This document shows, in pieces, positions 23,710-32,016 of a DNA stretch of 64,000 nt. The stretch lies in contig CAYRFF010000002.1 in assembly GCA_964423575.1 (NCBI GenBank), positions 62,001-126,000 on the forward strand, in the 5' to 3' direction. Source of the DNA: CAYRFF01 sp964423575. GTDB taxonomy: Bacteria > Bacteroidota > Bacteroidia > Chitinophagales > Saprospiraceae. The translations under genes and the position numbers were made by a program. Under the pieces are notes generated by a model. That model was not told the DNA's origin. It saw only the letters and a program-made list of their open reading frames with translations, and did not search any database. How positions within the stretch are numbered: the first letter of the stretch is position 1; each line of letters starts with the position of its first letter.

Positions 23710-26184
23710 TCAAAAGCCTTCTATAGTTTCAAAACTGCTAAAATCTGACTCGTCAAAAATTGCCGACTGCCAGCTCTCCGGCTCCGTAATTGACTCAAGA
23801 TCCGGAAAGGTTTGCTTAAGGATTTTTTCATAGTCATTACGCATCACGAGACTCTGAGTAAAACTGCTCAGCACCTTTCTTTTATCATGCTTATAGTTAA
23901 AATTATCCGGCAAAGTACCGGTGATGGTATAATAGAGGTTGAACCAGCCATCCTGCTTAGCCGGTATGATTTCCGAACTGGAATTTCTGAAACGCTTAAT
24001 CAGCACCTGTCCTCCGTTGACCTTTACGTTATAATCGACGCGATTATCCAGTGTATGAATTCCGTTAACCTTGAGATTCAATGCATTAGACTGTATAAAC
24101 ATTGCCGGGAGATAGACATTGCCCTCTCTTATAATCATTACATTCTGTAGCTTGTTGAAACGGATATTACGGAGATCCTTCACATTTACAAATGACGAAA
24201 AGGATTCCAGCATCGTGAAATCTTTCAGGTAGCCATCATCGATATTCATGGTACTTATAAAGCCCATTTTATCGTATAGGAAATCTCCATTTATATCCCA
24301 ATGCAAATCTATGAGTGACTTTCCGGACAGCTTTCCTTCCAGATGTTCTGAGTGAATGATGTCTTGCTGAAAATTGTCCCATTGTTTAAATAAGGTCTTG
24401 ACATTAATCCCGTTGAAATCCAGCGTTCCCTTAAAATTCATTTGCTCTTTCCTTGCTATATTTCCATCAAGAGTGATTTGTCCGTCGCATGTATTTGTCG
24501 AGCCTTTTAGTTTATATGCATCGGGATATAGAAATAAATCGCCTGAGAAATTACTCGCTACTACTTTATCATAGGTCAGGTGATTGATTTTGGCACGGAA
24601 TCTTCCTATCGCTTCCGCAAATAGGGAGTTGTCGCCGTCGTTATCACTTTCTACTACGGCTTCTGTAGTGGCGATATTGTGGTAAAGTCCTTCTAGTTTC
24701 AGAAGATTTAGATTGTCAGAATATAGATTTACATCAAATGCCAATTCATTCCTGGACGGGTAGAACATTCTACCCAGAAAATTCTTAACTGAGCCGTTTA
24801 TGTGGATGTCGGAATCTGCATAAATAATAGTACTCGAGTCGACAATAAGGACGTCTGATTGATGGAGTTCTCCTTCCAAAACAGGTACGAGTATTTTCTG
24901 TCCTTTATACTCAAATTCAAGACCACTAGCATTAATTGCTCCTTTTAACAGGCTGTAATCAATTGAATTTTTCTTGAACGCCAGATCCTTGATTGCAAAG
25001 TCTGATACTCCCACGGTTCCTGCCTTCACATCAAATGTCGTGAAATATGGTTGAAACAACTGAAGAGGCAGTGGCCCTGATAACTCGCCATTAATAGTGG
25101 GGTTATCAAAATCTTCCAGAGAAAAACCGGCTATTATATCTTTTCCCTGATAAGAGCCTTTTAAGCTCTTGATATTGAAACTGCCTTTACCGTATTTGTT
25201 AATTCTCATGCTACCTTCCGTTTCTGAGATTTTAAGCGGGTGGGGCATATTTGGATGTTTTATACCTGTATTGCTCGCATTAAAGTCTATGCTGAAGTCA
25301 GGTGAATAGCGATCGGTGAGAAGCCCTGAGTACGTGCATAGTATAGTAGAATTTCCGGTGATTTTATAGTCGTCCAGCGATTCTGTAAGAAAGCGCGGTA
25401 AGACAGCTTTGATTGCTGAGATATTGCCATTGTCGGTCTCCAAATTCAGATCGAAGAATATCCCCTCGTCAGTATTATGAATAGTGCCTTTGCAGCTCAC
25501 ATCCGATTTGGCAGTATAAATCTGCAAGTTCTCAAATTTATAAAAGGAAGTCTTGGTATCAATGAGTATTTCTCCTGATTTGATACTCGCTTCCAGGTTC
25601 TGGATATAGTATATCTTGTCAGCCGCAACATCCTTAAATTCTAGGTTGAGTTTTGGTGATATTCTCAGTTGGCTATGGGATAAAACTCCTTTGAGTGAAC
25701 CGGACACAATATCAAAGCTCGTGATGACATCTCTCTTTATGTCGTTATAGTTTATCGTGGTGTTTTTAAAATTGACTGATTGCCATATCATATTGATTGC
25801 TGATGTGTCTCCTGAAGATTCAAAAATATCCCAGTTGCCCTGACCATCTTTATCAATAAGAATATCAATTTTAGTATCCTTAAGACTGATGCTTTCAAAA
25901 ACGTATTCGCCCCGCAAGAGATTCCAGATATTCATCTTCAAACTCACTTCCTTTGATTTAAGGAAGTCGGTATTGTTTGCGCCTTCGAGACTTACATTAT
26001 CGAGAATAAGAGAAAGCCTGGGAAACTCTTTAAAGATGCTCAGACGGTAATCTTTAATGGAGGAGTGTACTTTTAACTGGCTTTGGATCTTAGCAATTGC
26101 CGTCCTGCCGATGGTCGGTTCCATCAGTTGGATTGTTATCAGAAACAGACTTATCAATGCGATACCTGCAATAGTGATACGCAT
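23710..26184 (-). CDS. AsmA-like family protein
   Basis: 824-residue protein with one N-terminal membrane helix (about residues 3-20) and a long beta-strand-rich body typical of AsmA/TamB-like proteins that span the periplasm and are linked to outer-membrane lipid transport or assembly. Landmarks are KEFPRLSLILDNVSLEG near residue 55, the repeated F..I.......YQGK/YKGQ patterns, and a C-terminal AsmA domain (YKLKGSTNTCDGQITLDG, YLPAMFIQSNALNLKVNG, DNRVDYNVKVNG). The ATG at 26184 is taken as start; an in-frame TTG at 26223 would add 13 residues with basic character and cannot be excluded. Monocistronic; divergent from tRNA-Val. Confidence 0.82.
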   Translation of the reverse strand: MRITIAGIALISLFLITIQLMEPTIGRTAIAKIQSQLKVHSSIKDYRLSIFKEFPRLSLILDNVSLEGANNTDFLKSKEVSLKMNIWNLLRGEYVFESISLKDTKIDILIDKDGQGNWDIFESSGDTSAINMIWQSVNFKNTTINYNDIKRDVITSFDIVSGSLKGVLSHSQLRISPKLNLEFKDVAADKIYYIQNLEASIKSGEILIDTKTSFYKFENLQIYTAKSDVSCKGTIHNTDEGIFFDLNLETDNGNISAIKAVLPRFLTESLDDYKITGNSTILCTYSGLLTDRYSPDFSIDFNASNTGIKHPNMPHPLKISETEGSMRINKYGKGSFNIKSLKGSYQGKDIIAGFSLEDFDNPTINGELSGPLPLQLFQPYFTTFDVKAGTVGVSDFAIKDLAFKKNSIDYSLLKGAINASGLEFEYKGQKILVPVLEGELHQSDVLIVDSSTIIYADSDIHINGSVKNFLGRMFYPSRNELAFDVNLYSDNLNLLKLEGLYHNIATTEAVVESDNDGDNSLFAEAIGRFRAKINHLTYDKVVASNFSGDLFLYPDAYKLKGSTNTCDGQITLDGNIARKEQMNFKGTLDFNGINVKTLFKQWDNFQQDIIHSEHLEGKLSGKSLIDLHWDINGDFLYDKMGFISTMNIDDGYLKDFTMLESFSSFVNVKDLRNIRFNKLQNVMIIREGNVYLPAMFIQSNALNLKVNGIHTLDNRVDYNVKVNGGQVLIKRFRNSSSEIIPAKQDGWFNLYYTITGTLPDNFNYKHDKRKVLSSFTQSLVMRNDYEKILKQTFPDLESITEPESWQSAIFDESDFSSFETIEGF

Positions 26185-26366
26185 CAACCATTTCCTTATG
26201 TTGTGATAATCGATATTCAGCAAGAGCCTTTATATTAAAGTTTTTTACAATATAAAACTTTCTTATAGAAAAGTTCAATATGAACGCGGAGCAAATTGTG
26301 AATAGTATAACAAAAGGAGAAGTTAATGATAATGGAAAAATAAATAATAAAATTATGCATAAAATA

Positions 26367-26397
26367 TTTGTTGATTAAAAAGGATGTTTTATATTTG
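26367..26397 (+). promoter_or_regulatory. Promoter of tRNA-Val
   Basis: TTTG at 26367-26370, 19-base spacer, TATATTTG at 26390-26397, then C. This is a textbook Bacteroidota promoter 25 bases before the tRNA and the best promoter match in the window. Confidence 0.85.
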
Positions 26398-26422
26398 CAT
26401 CCGCTTAGCGCATCATACAAGA

Positions 26423-26497
26423 GGGAGATTAGCTCAGTTGGTTTAGAGCACCTGCCTTACAAGCAGGGGGTCGTTGGTTCGAATCCATCATCTCCCA
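26423..26497 (+). tRNA. tRNA-Val(TAC)
   Basis: 75-base cloverleaf: acceptor GGGAGAT/ATCTCCC, D arm GCTC...GAGC, anticodon stem CCTGC/GCAGG with loop CTTACAA giving TAC, T arm with GTTCGAATC, discriminator A, no encoded CCA. Confidence 0.96.
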
Positions 26498-26503
26498 CAC
26501 ATT

Positions 26504-26537
26504 AAAAAGGAATTTCCGTTACGAGATTCCTTTTTTT
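26504..26537 (+). terminator. Intrinsic terminator of tRNA-Val
   Basis: Arms AAAAAGGAAT (26504-26513) and ATTCCTTTTT (26526-26535) with a T run, directly after the tRNA. Confidence 0.8.
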
Positions 26538-26744
26538 ATTTAAAGCCTACCGTAGAAATATGCTGATTATTCAGTCTGCTATTTTAACCTCTTTTTCTTA
26601 ATCTTAGGCGTTTAACATGTGTGTGCAGACATTGTAAATCTGCATTATTCAAGCTTTATCACTGTCGGAGGAATTATTATTAAAATTAATGCATAAATAG
26701 CGGATTTATAAGGATTTTGACTGTGTCAAGTCATTAAAATTCCG

Positions 26745-26752
26745 TATATTTG
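26745..26752 (+). promoter_or_regulatory. -7 box of gyrB
   Basis: TATATTTG followed by C matches the -7 consensus, 26 bases before the gyrB ATG. The nearest TTTG (26716-26719) is 25 bases upstream, a longer spacer than usual. Confidence 0.55.
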
Positions 26753-26778
26753 CATGTTAAATTTAAGCAAAGAAACGT

Positions 26779-28734
26779 ATGTCACCACAACAAAAACATG
26801 ATGATTATGGAGCGTCGAATATTACGGCGCTGGAAGGACTGGAAGCAGTAAGAAAGAGACCGGCGATGTATATCGGTTCAACCGATGTAAAGGGATTTCA
26901 TCACCTGGTATGGGAAGTAGTAGATAACTCCATCGACGAGCATCTTGCCGGTTTTTGCGACCATATAAATATTACTATTCACGATAATAAATCCATTACT
27001 ATTTCGGATAATGGTCGTGGTATTCCTGTAGGGCAACATGAAAAGCTGAAGAAATCTGCTTTGGAAGTCGTTCTGACAGTATTACACGCAGGTGGAAAGT
27101 TTGATAAAGATACTTATAAAGTTTCCGGAGGACTTCACGGAGTAGGGGTTTCAGTTGTAAACGCACTTTCTGAGTTCCTTGAAGTAGAGGTTAAAAGAAA
27201 CAATAAACTATACAGGCAGACCTACGCTTATGGAAAGCCGACTTCAACTGTAGATGAAATTGGGACTTCAACCAATACCGGAACTAAAATTACTTTTAAG
27301 CCGGACAACACGATTTTTGAAACGGATGAATTTCTGTTTAATGTGCTTGCCGTAAGGATGCAAGAAATCGCATACCTGAACAAAGGGCTGCGCATTCAGT
27401 TGACGGATGAAAGGGAAACGGTTAAGGATGGGAGCTTCCTTACCAAAGAGTTTTACTCCGAAGGAGGACTGAAAGAATTTGTTAAATACCTTGATGCTTC
27501 CAGAACGCCTCTTCTCGATGAGCCTATCTATGTTGAGGGTAACGAGGAAAATGTGGATGTGCAGGTTGCAATGCAATATAATACCGGATACTCCGAGAAT
27601 ATATTCTCCTTCGTAAATAACATTAAAACTCATGAGGGAGGATCACACGTGAATGGTTTTAAGCGTGCTATTCACCGTGAATTTAAAAAATATGCAGAGG
27701 ATAACGGTTTCTTCAGTAAACTGAAGTTCAATGTGGCAGGTGAGGATTTCCGAGAGGGGATGACAGCGATAGTCGCAGTAAAAGTTCCGGATCCACAGTT
27801 TAAAGGACAGACCAAGGGAGAGCTTGGTAACTCCGAGGTTACCGGAATTGTATCTCGCTGTGTAGGAAATGTTCTCAAGCATTACCTTGAAGAAAATCCT
27901 GGTAGAGCAAAGAGGATTATCGATAAAGTAATTATTGCCGCTACTGCACGTCATGCCGCTAGGAAGGCACGCGAGATGGTTCAGCGTAAGAGTGTAATGT
28001 CAGGTGCCGGTTTGCCCGGTAAATTGTCGGACTGTTCTAGTAAAGATCCGGAAGAATCCGAACTGTTCCTGGTGGAGGGGGATTCTGCTGGTGGTACAGC
28101 CAAGCAGGGTAGAGATAGAAATTTCCAGGCGATTCTTCCTCTGAAAGGTAAGATCCTCAACGTGGAAAAAGCGCTTGAATACAAGATATACGAGAACGAT
28201 GAGATAAAGAATATCTTTACGGCGCTGGGTGTTAAAATTACCGAGAATGATGAAGGAGAAAGGGTCTTGGATATCAGTAATCTACGTTACCACAAGGTGA
28301 TTATCATGTGTGACGCGGATGTCGATGGTAGCCACATTACTACGCTTATTCTTACGTTCATGTTCAGATATATGAGAGCTCTTATTGAGAATGGATATGT
28401 GTATATCGCTGCTCCTCCATTGTACCGGGTACATAAAGGTAAGTCTTTCCAATATGCATGGGATGAAGATGAAAGAGTTGAAGCGATAAACCGACTTGGA
28501 AGTGGTGCAAATGATGGGTCCGTTAAGATTCAGCGTTATAAGGGTCTCGGAGAGATGAATGCAGAGCAATTGTGGGATACAACCATGGATCCTGCCAGCC
28601 GCACCCTGAAGAAAGTTACAATTGATGATTTACTTGAAGCAGATCGTATTTTCAGTATGCTTATGGGTGATGAAGTACCTCCTAGAAGAGAATTCATTGA
28701 AAGTAATGCCAAGTATGCCAATGTAGACGCGTAG
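26779..28734 (+). CDS. gyrB: DNA gyrase subunit B
   Basis: 651-residue type IIA topoisomerase ATPase subunit, of the length usual in Bacteroidota. GHKL ATPase domain: EVVDNSIDE (about 46-54), SDNGRGIPVG (about 76) and the GGLHGVGVSVVNALS loop (about 117). Transducer domain, then TOPRIM with LVEGDSAGGTAKQGRD (about 431), PLKGKILNVEKA and the metal-binding CDADVDGSHI (about 515), then the C-terminal RYKGLGEMN segment. It introduces negative supercoils with GyrA, which is not in the window. ParE is excluded by the overall match, though the families are close. The start ATG at 26779 sits 27 bases after a good -7 box. A terminator follows at 28795-28830. Confidence 0.95.
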   Translation: MSPQQKHDDYGASNITALEGLEAVRKRPAMYIGSTDVKGFHHLVWEVVDNSIDEHLAGFCDHINITIHDNKSITISDNGRGIPVGQHEKLKKSALEVVLTVLHAGGKFDKDTYKVSGGLHGVGVSVVNALSEFLEVEVKRNNKLYRQTYAYGKPTSTVDEIGTSTNTGTKITFKPDNTIFETDEFLFNVLAVRMQEIAYLNKGLRIQLTDERETVKDGSFLTKEFYSEGGLKEFVKYLDASRTPLLDEPIYVEGNEENVDVQVAMQYNTGYSENIFSFVNNIKTHEGGSHVNGFKRAIHREFKKYAEDNGFFSKLKFNVAGEDFREGMTAIVAVKVPDPQFKGQTKGELGNSEVTGIVSRCVGNVLKHYLEENPGRAKRIIDKVIIAATARHAARKAREMVQRKSVMSGAGLPGKLSDCSSKDPEESELFLVEGDSAGGTAKQGRDRNFQAILPLKGKILNVEKALEYKIYENDEIKNIFTALGVKITENDEGERVLDISNLRYHKVIIMCDADVDGSHITTLILTFMFRYMRALIENGYVYIAAPPLYRVHKGKSFQYAWDEDERVEAINRLGSGANDGSVKIQRYKGLGEMNAEQLWDTTMDPASRTLKKVTIDDLLEADRIFSMLMGDEVPPRREFIESNAKYANVDA

Positions 28735-28794
28735 GACTCAGTCCCGTTTCTATACTGAACTTCCGGGTATTTTGATAAATTACGGAAAGAACAT

Positions 28795-28830
28795 AAGTCT
28801 CAGGTAATTAATTTACCTGGGACTTTTTTT
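28795..28830 (+). terminator. Intrinsic terminator of gyrB
   Basis: Long stem with arms AAGTCTCAGGTAA and TTACCTGGGACTT, followed by seven T residues, about 60 bases after the gyrB stop. Confidence 0.85.
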
Positions 28831-28878
28831 ATTTGGAAATCCGGGAATAGAATTCTTCTAACTAGGATAGCAAAAGAA

Positions 28879-29532
28879 TTACTTCTTAATAAGATTGAAA
28901 ATGATTGCTCCGAGCATATATACCAGCATTCCTATCAGTAGGGAATAGTGGAATTTTACGAATAGCATGATGATGAAGGCACTTACAGCCAGTATCACCG
29001 GAATGAAAGAAACAGTCTTATCTCGAAAAGATTTGAAAGCCGGGAATGGAATGGACGATACCATTAAAAGCGCTGAAACCAGGCTTATGATAGTATAGCT
29101 ATAAATTGATAATGTAAAGTCTGAGACTGTCGTCAAAATAAGTCCGAGAACCACCATTCCAAATGCAGGGCTAGGGAGGCCTATAAAATACGGCTTCGAC
29201 TCTGTCATCAGATTGAAGCGCGCGAGGCGTAGTGCCGCAAATAAAGTAGCAGAAATGACGATAATTGCACTGAAAGAAAAGTCCTCACTTATTATCCTCT
29301 GTAAAATGAAAGCAGGTGCAAATCCAAAACTTATTAAATCAGCAAATGAGTCCAGTTGCTCACCAATCTCCGAGACTACGTTTAATTTCCTGGCAGCAAA
29401 ACCATCCAACATATCACAGACAGCTGCTAGAAGAATAAATCCTACACTCCATAGAGGATTGTCGACGAGAATAGCAATAATCCCAAAACTAAGATTAAGA
29501 CTCGTAAGTGTATTGGGGATGTATTTTTTCAT
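28879..29532 (-). CDS. pssA: CDP-diacylglycerol--serine O-phosphatidyltransferase
   Basis: 217-residue integral membrane enzyme of the CDP-alcohol phosphatidyltransferase family. The full catalytic motif is visible: Asp40-x2-Asp43-Gly44-x2-Ala47-Arg48-x8-Gly57-x3-Asp61-x3-Asp65. About six membrane helices follow. The N-terminus (KKYIPNTLTSLNLSFG) is characteristic of the PssA branch, which makes phosphatidylserine, the precursor of phosphatidylethanolamine. It is monocistronic, between gyrB and tRNA-Leu. A phosphatidylglycerophosphate synthase is less likely by N-terminus. Confidence 0.88.
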   Translation of the reverse strand: MKKYIPNTLTSLNLSFGIIAILVDNPLWSVGFILLAAVCDMLDGFAARKLNVVSEIGEQLDSFADLISFGFAPAFILQRIISEDFSFSAIIVISATLFAALRLARFNLMTESKPYFIGLPSPAFGMVVLGLILTTVSDFTLSIYSYTIISLVSALLMVSSIPFPAFKSFRDKTVSFIPVILAVSAFIIMLFVKFHYSLLIGMLVYMLGAIIFNLIKK

Positions 29533-29611
29533 TCTGAACGATTAGGAGAAAAGCAAAATCACAGCAGAATAATTAAACTATGATTAGGTTACAGCATAAG
29601 ATTTCAAAAGG

Positions 29612-29696
29612 TGCCCGGAGCGGGAATTGAACCCGCACGGCCTATAGGGCCACAGGATTTTAAGTCCTGCGTGTCTACCAGTTCCACCACCCGGGC
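29612..29696 (-). tRNA. tRNA-Leu(TAA)
   Basis: 85-base class II tRNA: acceptor GCCCGGG/TCCGGGC, anticodon stem CAGGA/TCCTG with loop CTTAAAA giving TAA, a long variable arm (GGCCCTATAGGCC), T arm GCGGG-TTCAATT-CCCGC, discriminator A. CCA is not encoded. Confidence 0.95.
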
Positions 29697-29738
29697 AGTT
29701 CCTTTGTCAATTTCTTACACACTTTTAATGTAGAACGG

Positions 29739-29746
29739 CAAAAGTA
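29739..29746 (-). promoter_or_regulatory. -7 box of tRNA-Leu
   Basis: Minus-strand TACTTTTG followed by C, 42 bases before the tRNA 5' end. The -33 partner is weak. Confidence 0.5.
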
Positions 29747-29784
29747 ATAAATAGAATGAATACTTTCGCTATAAAACATAAATA

Positions 29785-31212
29785 TTATTTTCTGACATAT
29801 AGATTAAACTCTACACGTCTGTTTTTTGCTCTTCCTGCCTCCGTACTATTAGTATCTCTAGGATGTGACTCTCCAAACCCTACATAGGAAAGGCGAGAGG
29901 TTGATATTCCTCTGGAAGCGATATATTCATAACACGATCTTGCTCTGTTCTGCGATAAAATCAAGTTAGATTGTGCACTACCCACGTTATCCGTATGTCC
30001 TATAATACGTAAATCGTAGTCCGGATATGTATTCATTATCCTGACTATATTGTCAAGTACTTTAAATGATTCGTGCTTAAGGGTTGCTTTTGCAGTTTCA
30101 AACTGGACTGCTTCCATGGCTTCTTCCAACGCAATTTTATCTTCTTCTTCTATCTCAGGACAACCAAAGTTCGATTTTGGTCCAGGAGTATAAGGACAGA
30201 GATCTAAGTGATCCGGTATTCCATCACCGTCTGTATCAGGACATCCATCAAATTCGGGCAGACCTGGTACATCAGGGCACTCGTCGAGATGATCCGGTAT
30301 TCCGTCACCGTCTGTATCCGGGCAACCGTTAAACTCAGGTAATCCAGCTACGTCAGGACATTCGTCGAGGTGATCGGGTATTCCATCACCATCGGTGTCA
30401 GGACAACCATTAAATTCTGCTAGTCCCGGAACATCAGGACACTCATCCAAGTGATCCGGAATGCCATCGCCATCGCTATCCGGACAACCATTAAATTCAG
30501 CTAGTCCCGGTACATCTGGACATTCATCGAGATGATCAGGTATTCCATCACCATCGGTGTCAGGACATCCATTAAATTCAGGTAATCCAGGAATATCGGG
30601 ACATTCATCAAGGTGATCCGGTATTCCGTCTCCGTCGCTGTCGATTTCAGTCCAGTGAATTTCTTCCTGAACCTTGCCAAAGAATGTTGTAAATCCAATG
30701 CCTGCCTGGATTGCTGTTCTTTTCTCACTTGCTAAGCCAAAACGATAGGCCAGGTCAAAATGAAGCTGATTATTCTTATTAATATTTAAAGCTATTCCTA
30801 CACCCAATGGAATTGCACCATGAATATTTCCACCATTTTCATAAATAATTCCGGCTCCTGCCATAAAATAAGGATCCCATAATTGAGGGTTTTTCAGGAG
30901 AAAATGTTTGAGAATTACATCTGCACCTGCCATGCGCGTATGAGTCTGTGCTTCATAGAACGGAGCTACTGCCATACGGAAAGGAACATAAAGTCGGAAT
31001 TGATCAGACAGGGAATAGTTATAGGCAATTTCAAAGCCATTTCCATAATCTATCCAGCCGAAATGATTTGCTATATAAGGTGCATCGTATCCGATTTTCA
31101 CCATTTTAACACTTAAGCCACTCTTGGAGGCAAAATCGTTATCCTGCGCGGACAGATTGAAACTGAATCCCAGGAAAAGGACGAGAATCAATACTTGAAT
31201 TCTTGCATTCAT
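29785..31212 (-). CDS. OmpA-family protein with thrombospondin type-3 repeats
   Basis: 475-residue outer-membrane protein. Signal peptide (about 1-22, ending NLSAQ), an N-terminal barrel-like domain (about 25-185), six calcium-binding thrombospondin type-3 repeats of about 27 residues each built on DGDGIPDHLDECPD (about 190-355), and a C-terminal OmpA peptidoglycan-binding domain with IIGHTDNVGS (about 405), NRARSCYEYI and YVGFGESHP. It links the outer membrane to peptidoglycan. The ATG at 31212 is preferred; the upstream TTG at 31257 would put an extra 15 residues before the signal peptide. Confidence 0.93.
   Translation of the reverse strand: MNARIQVLILVLFLGFSFNLSAQDNDFASKSGLSVKMVKIGYDAPYIANHFGWIDYGNGFEIAYNYSLSDQFRLYVPFRMAVAPFYEAQTHTRMAGADVILKHFLLKNPQLWDPYFMAGAGIIYENGGNIHGAIPLGVGIALNINKNNQLHFDLAYRFGLASEKRTAIQAGIGFTTFFGKVQEEIHWTEIDSDGDGIPDHLDECPDIPGLPEFNGCPDTDGDGIPDHLDECPDVPGLAEFNGCPDSDGDGIPDHLDECPDVPGLAEFNGCPDTDGDGIPDHLDECPDVAGLPEFNGCPDTDGDGIPDHLDECPDVPGLPEFDGCPDTDGDGIPDHLDLCPYTPGPKSNFGCPEIEEEDKIALEEAMEAVQFETAKATLKHESFKVLDNIVRIMNTYPDYDLRIIGHTDNVGSAQSNLILSQNRARSCYEYIASRGISTSRLSYVGFGESHPRDTNSTEAGRAKNRRVEFNLYVRK
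30160..30650 (-). repeat. 81-base tandem coding repeats (six units)
   Basis: Encodes the six thrombospondin type-3 repeats of the OmpA gene. Units agree closely at the protein level (only VPGL/IPGL/VAGL and A/P EFN changes in the first five) but vary at silent sites; the last unit is divergent (DLCPYTPGPKSNFG). Confidence 0.85.
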
Positions 31213-31344
31213 AATCATGATGGTTTCCATTGATGCAAAAATAGGAAATATTCGCAACTAGTGCTTACTAAATGAATATATATTCTTGAAATTCTTAATA
31301 GGTTACTGCCTTTGAATTAGGCTGAAACGTATAACTTACTTGTT

Positions 31345-31857
31345 TTATTCGTTTTTCTCTTCAAAAAAGCCGGTCTTCCTATTTTTCCTTACATTGTCCC
31401 AGTTGTAGCATTTTCCATTCATGGATATGTAAATACCTGCAGGCATTGACTGGCAATAGGCTAGGGCACTCCCTAGGTTGAAAAACCCATCAGATGAATT
31501 CCCGAAAGCGTACGGAACCATAGCACCTGTTAAAACGATTGTCTTGTCTTTCAATTTTTCATTGTGGGCTAGTACATCCGCAGTTTCTACCATACGATCA
31601 GTCCCGTGAGTAATCAGGATTTTATTATAGTTTGTCATTTCACAATTAAATGAAATAATTTTCCTGTCTGCATCTGTCATATCAAGACTATCCACCATCA
31701 TCAAAGTCTTTATATCCGTTTTTATAGTAGAGCGACCGCGCACGAGCATTTCGTGTAGATGGGTATCGTTAAAATACAGTTCCCCGGTGATATAATTGTA
31801 CTCTTTATCAAATGTTCCTCCTGTAATGAAAATCTGAATCTTATCTTTTGACGGCAT
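31345..31857 (-). CDS. Single-domain asparaginase-like protein
   Basis: 170-residue protein matching only the N-terminal domain of L-asparaginase: FITGGTFDKEY (about residues 10-20, first catalytic Thr) and ITHGTDRMVETADVL (about 82-96, second catalytic Thr with the Asp), then IVLTGAMVPYA. The C-terminal domain of about 150 residues, which completes the active site in full-length enzymes, is absent, but no remnant is seen downstream, so this is the short asparaginase-domain family and not a fresh truncation. No signal peptide; cytoplasmic. The substrate is unproven. It is monocistronic. Confidence 0.8.
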   Translation of the reverse strand: MPSKDKIQIFITGGTFDKEYNYITGELYFNDTHLHEMLVRGRSTIKTDIKTLMMVDSLDMTDADRKIISFNCEMTNYNKILITHGTDRMVETADVLAHNEKLKDKTIVLTGAMVPYAFGNSSDGFFNLGSALAYCQSMPAGIYISMNGKCYNWDNVRKNRKTGFFEEKNE

Positions 31858-31961
31858 CTTAACTGAATTAAATTATAGACTGATGTGGTAAAATGTTTCG
31901 TATTTATTAAAGTCTAAAGATAAGGATTTTGCCGTATCATTCCAGCCTGTATACAAATAAA

Positions 31962-31995
31962 AAAGTCCGATTCCAGTATTCTGAAATCGGACTTT
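31962..31995 (-). terminator. Intrinsic terminator of the M16 peptidase operon
   Basis: Arms AAAGTCCGATT (31962-31972) and AATCGGACTTT (31985-31995); on the minus strand the stem runs into a T tract. It sits 22 bases after the stop of the gene at 32017. Confidence 0.8.
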
Positions 31996-32016
31996 GAATT
32001 TTCTTATCTCTATCGA

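Noticed and set aside
23710..26223. TTG start at 26223 for the AsmA-like gene
   Set aside because: The ATG at 26184 begins the membrane anchor and is the more likely start; the TTG remains possible but has no ribosome-binding site.
31345..31857. Recent truncation of a full-length asparaginase
   Set aside because: No remnant of the second domain is seen downstream; the short single-domain family is the better fit.
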